Shown piece by piece: positions 57,547 through 64,000 of a stretch of DNA of 64,000 bases. The DNA comes from an uncultured Schlesneria sp. (lineage in GTDB: Bacteria > Planctomycetota > Planctomycetia > Planctomycetales > Planctomycetaceae). The notes beneath the pieces are model-generated. The model did not search any database. It was not told where the DNA came from and was given only the letters and a program-made list of their open reading frames with translations. The stretch is from NCBI GenBank assembly GCA_903858935.1, contig CAIOKO010000010.1, positions 27,349-91,348 on the forward strand. Direction: 5' to 3'. The position numbers and the translations under genes are program-made. Each line of letters begins with the position of its first letter. The stretch's first letter is position 1.

Positions 57547-58341
57547 ATGTTGCGTTCGTTTGCACTGGTGATGGGATTGTGTCTGTTGGCCGCATCAGCT
57601 GAAGGGGCTATCCAGTCGAAGAAGTTGACTTACAAGCACGGTGATGTCGACTGCATCGGCTATCTTGCGTGGGATGACGCGATCGAAGGACCTCGGCCTG
57701 GCGTGCTGGTCTTCCACGAATTCTGGGGACTGGATGCTTACGCAAAACAGCGAGTGGACCAGCTCGCTAAACTCGGATATGTCGCATTTGCAGCGGATCT
57801 GTATGGCGAGGGAAAGCTCGTCGACCATCCCAAAGACGCCGGTGCAATGGCAGGGCAGCTTCGCTCGAATGTGGACGACTGGAAAAAGCGAGGTCTCGAA
57901 GCGTTGGACGTTTTGAAGTCGCAACCTCAATGTGACAAGTCGAAGATTGCCGCGATCGGTTACTGCCTGGGCGGATCAACGGTTCAACAACTGGCGTTTG
58001 CAGGGACAGACCTGAAAGCGGTCGTCAGCTTCCACGGCGGACTTGTTATTCCGACAGCCGAGCAAGTGAAATCGATCAAGGGTTTGATGTTGATTTGTCA
58101 TGGTGCAGACGATTCACTTATCAGTCCGGATACCATTAAGGATTTTCGTGCGGCTCTTGATGCCAACGGTGGAAAATATGGGTTCATGTCATACCCAGGT
58201 GCACGTCACAGCTTTACTGTTCCCGAAGCAGACGCAACGGCGAAGAAATTTAATCTCGATGGACTTCGTTACAACAAAGAAGCCGATGAAAAAAGCTGGG
58301 CCGATATGCGGAAACTGTTCAAAGAAACGCTCGGCAAGTAG
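57547..58341 (+). CDS. Exported dienelactone hydrolase family protein
   Basis: The product has about 264 residues with a signal peptide (FALVMGLCLLAASAEGA). Catalytic triad of DLH: Cys140 in IGYCLGGS, an Asp in HGADDSLIS (188 or 189) and His221 in GARHSFTV; the oxyanion part is LVFHEFWGL. It hydrolyses lactones or small esters, here probably in the periplasm. AGGAGG precedes the ATG at 57547 by 7 nt. It converges on the protease gene, 3 bases apart. Confidence 0.9.
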   Translation: MLRSFALVMGLCLLAASAEGAIQSKKLTYKHGDVDCIGYLAWDDAIEGPRPGVLVFHEFWGLDAYAKQRVDQLAKLGYVAFAADLYGEGKLVDHPKDAGAMAGQLRSNVDDWKKRGLEALDVLKSQPQCDKSKIAAIGYCLGGSTVQQLAFAGTDLKAVVSFHGGLVIPTAEQVKSIKGLMLICHGADDSLISPDTIKDFRAALDANGGKYGFMSYPGARHSFTVPEADATAKKFNLDGLRYNKEADEKSWADMRKLFKETLGK

Positions 58342-58344
58342 TAC

Positions 58345-59394
58345 CTATTTCGCCAACGCTCGAATGGATGAGACGGGGGTGCAAGCCTTAAATACCATTT
58401 GCGGATCGGCTCGCTTTCTGACGGCTGCGCTCTCGTCAGTTTCGGACGGTCCGTCATCTGGCTGGTGATCGGCGGCTTGCCTGACAACTCTTGGATGTCG
58501 GCGGCGGTTTGATGCATCGCCGCCAGCATAAAGTGTATACGTCCTGCTGACTTGTCCGATGACATTACCAGCCTCGTCCATCACGGGACCACCACTTGAT
58601 CCCTGTCCAAAATCGGCAGTGATATTCAGCCAGAGCAGGCCCTCTTCGTCACGTTCGTAGTTGGCGATGTGGCCTGCCGAAAAGTAGAAAAAACTATCGC
58701 CAGGATGGCCGATGACACTGATCTGCGAACCAGGATGGGCCGCTGGCCCCAGGGCCAGCGGCTTTAAACCTTTTTTGCTGATTCGGAATAAGCACGTATC
58801 CCCGGTTCGATTGGCCGCAAGGATTTCGAGAACCGGATAGACCTGACCTCGGACATCCATCACGACAACTGCATCGTCATGATCATCATGATCGAAGACA
58901 TGCGCACTGGTTGACAATATTCCATCCTCATGCACCACAAAGGCAGTAGAAAAAGACGTTTGCCATGCGGTCTCGTCTCCACTCGGTTTCGTCAGCCCTG
59001 CAACCAGAAAGACGCTTTCTGTCGCACGGCGATAGAGTTCTTGCGATGTCAGCGGAGTCGTTGAAGCTTTGGGTAGTTCCAGTGTGAATTGCGATCTGTC
59101 GAGTTCCCGATGTAAATCGTCCGCCGTTTTGCAAGTTTTCTTTTCGATCATCTCTTCCGTTGCTGTCGTCAAGATCTTGATCACATCTTCGACATAATAT
59201 TCGGGTAGCGAAGTATCAGTCCGCTCGTCGTTTTGATCGGCACCCTCTGCCTTTCGTTGCGATCGACTATCCGTTGAAACCGTACGAGGGGATTCTTGAG
59301 CATCCAGTTGCGGGCGGGTCTTCTGCCAATTCAGAAACGCCAGTACCAGAACCGCGAAAGTGACACAGGCAATTGAAGCGGCGAGTCGTTTCAT
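58345..59394 (-). CDS. Trypsin-like serine protease, membrane-anchored or secreted
   Basis: The 349-residue product begins with a hydrophobic signal or anchor (IACVTFAVLVLAFLNW), followed by a charged linker and a chymotrypsin-fold domain with His165 (TSAHVFD), Asp199 (RTGDT) and Ser267 (GQGSSGGP). No PDZ domain follows; the C-terminus is basic and Arg-rich. It looks like a DegP-class protease domain without PDZ. The function may be envelope quality control; this is inference. Confidence 0.85.
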   Translation of the reverse strand: MKRLAASIACVTFAVLVLAFLNWQKTRPQLDAQESPRTVSTDSRSQRKAEGADQNDERTDTSLPEYYVEDVIKILTTATEEMIEKKTCKTADDLHRELDRSQFTLELPKASTTPLTSQELYRRATESVFLVAGLTKPSGDETAWQTSFSTAFVVHEDGILSTSAHVFDHDDHDDAVVVMDVRGQVYPVLEILAANRTGDTCLFRISKKGLKPLALGPAAHPGSQISVIGHPGDSFFYFSAGHIANYERDEEGLLWLNITADFGQGSSGGPVMDEAGNVIGQVSRTYTLYAGGDASNRRRHPRVVRQAADHQPDDGPSETDESAAVRKRADPQMVFKACTPVSSIRALAK

Positions 59395-59555
59395 GTCGAA
59401 GATTTCTATTCAGCGTTCAAAGTCAGCTCGTCAATCACCGTTGGTTTAACACGTAATCGTATCGTCGGGTTTCTTGTAAATGTACCCAATTCCTTACAGT
59501 AGAGTTATGATGCCCGTGCATCGAATTCCCAAAAGCTGAACCAGGAACGGTCAAA

Positions 59556-60203
59556 ATGATTTCTCGCTCAATCTTGTTGGCGCTTGTCTTCAGTTGTTTT
59601 GGGTTCGTACAAGCGCAGGAGGATAACGGAGCAGCGCCCCAAGCAGAGACTCTTGAAAATGATTCCGCACCAAACAAACCTAAAGCGCCTTCGTCTGGCA
59701 CGTTGACGACCGACAAAGCCAAAGAAGCGGCCGAAAAAGGTTTGGAAATGACGGCTGAAGAAGTGTCAAAAATTGCGCGTCAACTCGACCAGAATCCCCA
59801 AGCCAAAGACGTTGCCGCCGGGGTCTTGCAGCCAATTTATGTGGTTGCGAAAAAACTGGCATTCCCGGCATTTCATTGGGTGGCATTTGCACTGATGGCC
59901 GCTGGAGTTGTGAGTTATGCGCTGCAGCTTGGTCTGGGAAAGCTGGTTGTATTGACTCGTCTCGGATTTAGCCTGAAAGAAATTGTGTCGGATGCCGTCG
60001 GTTTAGCAATCAGCGTCGTGGGCCTGGTCCTGACGACACAAGCCGCAGCAGAAAACTCGACGTTCACTCAAAGTCCTGCAGCCGTCCTGTCAGCAACAGC
60101 CACTGGCATCGTCGCAGGAATCATCCTGTACTTCTGGGGACAGTCGCAAGAGCTTGACGCCGCTGCAGGTCGATCGAAGTCAACGGTACACTCGAAGCGT
60201 TAG
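59556..60203 (+). CDS. Membrane protein with signal peptide and three helices
   Basis: The product has 215 residues. A signal peptide (LLALVFSCFGFVQA) is followed by a charged Ala/Lys/Glu-rich helical segment and three hydrophobic helices (WVAFALMAAGVVSYALQLGLG; VGLAISVVGLVLTTQAA; LSATATGIVAGIILYFWG). The family is not recognised. It diverges from the protease gene. Confidence 0.65.
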   Translation: MISRSILLALVFSCFGFVQAQEDNGAAPQAETLENDSAPNKPKAPSSGTLTTDKAKEAAEKGLEMTAEEVSKIARQLDQNPQAKDVAAGVLQPIYVVAKKLAFPAFHWVAFALMAAGVVSYALQLGLGKLVVLTRLGFSLKEIVSDAVGLAISVVGLVLTTQAAAENSTFTQSPAAVLSATATGIVAGIILYFWGQSQELDAAAGRSKSTVHSKR

Positions 60204-60412
60204 CAAAGTTAGCGCGATGTGCTGGCAAGAATAACGCTTTTCAAGAGCGACTATTAATTGTCGACGCTAAACACCAGTGTTTTTCTTGTCCACTGAGTTT
60301 GGATGTTGATTTTATCCGCAACAGGGCAATTGGCTAATGCCGACCTTCTCATTCGATCGGCGGGCCATGACGCGTGTTGGATTTAGAATTTGTATCTATG
60401 GAGGACATATCA

Positions 60413-60916
60413 TCACTTCGAAATCGGCTCCTCGGCTGGATCGATCTCGCCAGTAAATTTGTTTGAAATTGTGGTATAGCCACGGTCGGGGGAATCGGCT
60501 TCAGCGAAAGTGACTTCGTAATCTTTTGCGGCGGGATCGGGAACTGGCATACCGGTTTTGATCATCCCCTCGGGTTTCACTTCCCACGCATCCATCGGCT
60601 TATGTCCAGCGACCGACGTGCCGGGGAAACCTAAATTCAGCATGTAGTTCTTGATCGGCGACCCTGAAGTGAACTTGTACGCGACTTCGAAGAAGATGAT
60701 GTTTTCGGGTCTCCGCTTGGCCGTAACACTGATGATTTCCACGACACCCGGCGTCGGGTCAGCAACAGTTGCGGTAATGGGGGGTGCCGAACGCACAGCC
60801 TTCGGTCTGGCGACTTCGGCGTTACATCCAGCCAGACTACCGATTACAATCCAACAGGAAAACGACTTCAAAAACAAGGTTTGCACCAGAATTTGCCGGT
60901 GTGAGCGACGAGCCAT
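60413..60916 (-). CDS. Lipoprotein of unknown function (DUF1559-operon member)
   Basis: The product has 167 residues with a lipobox SLAGC, Cys31 being the likely lipid site. The mature part is beta-rich (VVEIISVTAKRRPENIIFFEV) with no named domain. It is the third gene of the minus-strand run DUF1559 - carboxypeptidase-like lipoprotein - this, a set often repeated in planctomycete genomes; the genes are probably co-transcribed. Confidence 0.72.
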   Translation of the reverse strand: MARRSHRQILVQTLFLKSFSCWIVIGSLAGCNAEVARPKAVRSAPPITATVADPTPGVVEIISVTAKRRPENIIFFEVAYKFTSGSPIKNYMLNLGFPGTSVAGHKPMDAWEVKPEGMIKTGMPVPDPAAKDYEVTFAEADSPDRGYTTISNKFTGEIDPAEEPISK

Positions 60917-60955
60917 GGAATGCGTTTTCTTCTAGTGGAAACCGAGCGCGACCCT

Positions 60956-61429
60956 CTATTTCTTCTTTTTTGGCGGAATGAGTTTCGCCGGGACATCGAC
61001 TTCTATTTCGCCCCCCTCCTCCGGTATCGAGACTTTCAGAGGCGATCCGACGCCCGAATACGGGTGGGGGATTGCTTCATACGCAAAAGGGTTATCGGCC
61101 TGTGTCGCTTCAGAATCCAAAGGGGTCCCGTCCTCGTCGGCGAAAAGACTGACTCGCACGGAGTACTGCCCTGGCGGAATTCCTTCATGTCCCCGGCGGG
61201 AACTGATGACATAGAACTTACCATCAGCGTCTGCTACGCCGATCGCTCCCGGCCCGGCTGTTCCTCCAACAGGCGTGAATTCGACCGACGCTCCGGCGAG
61301 GGGGGAACCTTGAAGAGTCAACAATCCGACAAGAGGAGCTCGTTTCAGGCCGTCGCTCTTACCACTGCAGCCAACGATCAACAAGGCGACCATAAGCGAA
61401 CAGGTCGTTTGAGTGAATTTACGAATCAT
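60956..61429 (-). CDS. Carboxypeptidase-regulatory-like lipoprotein
   Basis: The product has 157 residues from the ATG at 61429, giving a lipoprotein signal peptide with lipobox LIVGC (Cys21). The mature part is a transthyretin-like beta sandwich (LVGLLTLQGSPLAGASVEF; DADGKFYV; GIPPGQYSVRV) and ends in PPKKKK. It is the second gene behind DUF1559. Such proteins in Planctomycetota are usually placed with DUF1559 genes and may be surface or matrix components; that is inference. Confidence 0.78.
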   Translation of the reverse strand: MIRKFTQTTCSLMVALLIVGCSGKSDGLKRAPLVGLLTLQGSPLAGASVEFTPVGGTAGPGAIGVADADGKFYVISSRRGHEGIPPGQYSVRVSLFADEDGTPLDSEATQADNPFAYEAIPHPYSGVGSPLKVSIPEEGGEIEVDVPAKLIPPKKKK

Positions 61430-61628
61430 GTTGAAGCTCAAAAGAGATGGAAATGCATCATGCATCTTCGACACTTAGATACTTGACCTATCGGCCACTG
61501 CGACGACACACGGTGGCCGTCGTAACAAACCCCGTCGGTCAACCTAGACGAATCCGTTGTTCCGCGATCACCCAAGGATTAAACCGCAACAACATTCCAT
61601 CAGATTGCCCGACCGGGTGTACCGTATT

Positions 61629-62669
<1,041 letters not shown>

Positions 62670-63407
62670 CAGAAGAGCTCCTCATTAGAACTTCGAAGGA
62701 TCAGATTAATACAGGCAAGAGCAACGTTACGATTACGAAATCACGCAGAACGTGTACGACGTCCTATCGATCGACCCAACGTTCGCGCAGAACAATTCAG
62801 AAGTCACTTATGCAATCCGTGTGCCGTAGGAATACCGGACGTCCTTATAATCCTCACGGAAAAGTTATCAAAACCGGGTGTTTTCTGCGGTTTCAAATGA
62901 ACCTGCGGGGTACTTGATGTGCTAAATGCTCCTCAAAACAGCACAGTTGGTAGGCGGATAGGGCGCCTTCGTGCTGTAATGACAGACAGAAAAGCGCGCG
63001 TGCTAGGCTAATGCGCTAATTGAAAATCGCAGCATTTGACGGCGACAGGGTTCGTCAGCGTTTGGACTTCGGTTTTCAGAAGCCGATGGTGCAGCGAGAC
63101 GAATTTTATGGTGTGGACAATCTCAAATTGGGTGTTTCGCACGGAAAAGAAATCATGCTGAGGCGTATGGCTCTTTGATTAAACTAACAAGAACTTACGA
63201 CCTAAAATCGACAACTACTGGTGGTGTCGATGGACGAGCAAGCTTCAGTCGCAAGGCGACGTTACGACCCCACCAGTAAATGGCCAGGTCGCCGAAACGC
63301 TCGCTCGATACTGTAACTTAATTGGTTCTTGCGGCATCCAACGGGCAGCGAGTATCAATTCGCCAGGATTGGTGAATCGCAAATGATTTAAACCAAAGGA
63401 GTTCCTC
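62670..63407. other. Divergent intergenic region
   Basis: About 740 bases between the DUF1559 operon (minus) and the acetyltransferase (plus). No gene is supported; a minus frame at 63245-63472 is short and shadowed. It must hold promoters for both sides. Confidence 0.4.
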
Positions 63408-64000
63408 TTGTTTCGCATGGCATCTCCTACGGAGTCGGCTACGCTGGTATCCCTTGCGGAATCAACCGGCATCTTCGCTCCAAATGAAGCTGCGGATTTG
63501 CTGGGAGGTGTTCTCGAGGAACTTCACGCGGGTCGCTTGGGGAGTGGCCACCAGGCTCATGTTTGGGCCAGTTCTCATCTGAGCCCAGCAAAGGGTTGGG
63601 TCTATTTTGGTCCGACGGAGTACGCGGACGGAGTTTGGGACTTATGGTGGATTGGTGTCGCACCACGTCACCAGCGGGAGGGGATTGGAGACGCCCTGTT
63701 GAAGTTCGTCGAGGGTCAAATCATTGGCGCAGGAGGGAGGTTACTTCTGATCGAAACCAGTTCGCTGCCAGCATTCGACCAAGTTCGCCGGTTCTACGCC
63801 AAACGAGGATACCTGGAATGTGGTCGAGTGCCAGACTTTTATGCTGTCGGAGAGGCAAAAGTGGACTTGCCCATGAAATGTGGGCGCGGGGAAAAGCGAG
63901 TAAACTTAACCCCGAGGAGTCCAGAGCATGTCGAAAGAACGTCGCAAGCACACATCGGAATTCAAGCGAGAAGCAGTGGGTATGGTGCTGAACCAGCAGC
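63408..64000 (+). CDS. GNAT acetyltransferase, 3' end replaced by an insertion sequence
   Basis: From a TTG at 63408 (AAGGAG six bases upstream) or an ATG at 63417, the frame reads a GNAT domain: DLWWIGVAPRHQREGIGDAL (the acetyl-CoA-binding RxxGIG core), ALLKFVEGQI, LLIETSSLP and FYAKRGYLECGRVPDFY. The usual C-terminal beta strand after VGEAKV is missing; instead the sequence turns into the left end of an IS3-type element near 63862 and the frame runs on through it to the window end. The enzyme is probably inactive or altered. GNAT proteins acetylate small amines or protein N-termini. Confidence 0.7.
   Translation, partial: MFRMASPTESATLVSLAESTGIFAPNEAADLLGGVLEELHAGRLGSGHQAHVWASSHLSPAKGWVYFGPTEYADGVWDLWWIGVAPRHQREGIGDALLKFVEGQIIGAGGRLLLIETSSLPAFDQVRRFYAKRGYLECGRVPDFYAVGEAKVDLPMKCGRGEKRVNLTPRSPEHVERTSQAHIGIQARSSGYGAEPA
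63862..64000 (+). mobile_element. Left end of an IS3-type insertion sequence
   Basis: The acetyltransferase coding sequence loses family similarity at about 63862, where TGGACTTGCCC begins; a TG-starting end is usual for IS3 elements. Its first gene starts at 63928. The right end, the second frame and any target duplication lie beyond the window, so the exact boundary is an estimate. Confidence 0.6.
63928..64000 (+). CDS. IS3-family transposase OrfA (start only)
   Basis: The ATG at 63928 with GAGGAG 8 nt upstream opens a frame reading MSKERRKHTSEFKREAVGMV, the typical start of the Tnp_1/OrfA helix-turn-helix protein of IS3 elements. Only 24 codons are in the window. OrfA binds the element's ends and is usually joined to OrfB by frameshifting. 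Confidence 0.82.
   Translation, partial: MSKERRKHTSEFKREAVGMVLNQQ

Noticed and set aside
63563..63991. 142-codon plus-strand frame at the window end
   Set aside because: Out-of-frame shadow of the acetyltransferase, whose frame carries the GNAT motifs.

Overview
The window looks like chromosomal DNA of a member of the phylum Planctomycetota (inference). The evidence is a DUF1559 pseudopilin-like gene with two small lipoprotein genes behind it, a giant Gly-rich secretin-N-domain protein, a WD40 protein made almost wholly of propeller blades, many exported proteins of unknown function, and the dnaN-dciA-gyrB order without dnaA or recF alongside. Genes are densely packed with frequent 1-4 nt stop/start overlaps. 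By eye the base composition is even, apart from the last ~140 bases, where an IS3-type element begins. I recognised no tRNA, rRNA or CRISPR array.

Layout. 1-1049: the 3' end of argS and a small membrane protein. 1143-5799: a compact acyl-carrier locus with a cyclopropane-synthase-like methyltransferase and an ACP on the minus strand, diverging from an exported protein, a degenerate ketoacyl-synthase-like protein and an intact ketoacyl synthase. 5937-10122: a 21-blade WD40 protein, holA and a small helical protein. 10703-14438: a DUF1015 protein, a large exported alpha/beta hydrolase and a small basic protein, closed by a bidirectional terminator. 14515-17018: 5-oxoprolinase pxpB-pxpC-pxpA. 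17174-22298: the secretin-N protein, a long structured leader and an HTH-receiver regulator. 22492-24584: FIST sensor coupled to ribF. 24903-32635: mscK-like channel, ruvA, a DES1-type desaturase, hisI, hisG and a membrane-anchored T1/Sa-type ribonuclease. 32641-36874: gamma-glutamyltransferase, an ExeA-like ATPase and an exported protein. 37277-45070: a hairpin-led purA, an enolase-superfamily protein, PGRP amidase and esterase, an Rpn-nuclease relic, aroK and prepilin peptidase. 45076-47247: sialidase-like protein and uppP. 47599-51710: dnaN-dciA-gyrB, followed by nested palindromes. 51999-62669: a coiled-coil membrane protein, rho, ribH, a Zn-ribbon protein, an FGE-fold protein, dienelactone hydrolase, a trypsin-like protease and the DUF1559 operon. 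63408-64000: an acetyltransferase whose 3' end is replaced by the IS3-type element.

How the genes work together. Most are housekeeping: translation, replication, recombination, purine, histidine, flavin and shikimate synthesis, and wall-lipid recycling. The parts most worth following up are the divergent ACP/methyltransferase/ketoacyl-synthase locus, the extracytoplasmic ribonuclease with its full Glu-Arg-His catalytic set, the hairpin-rich leader of the HTH-receiver gene, the terminator-like hairpin and repeated 12-mer before purA, and the competing palindromes after gyrB. All functional statements rest on motif recognition by eye; no database search was run.
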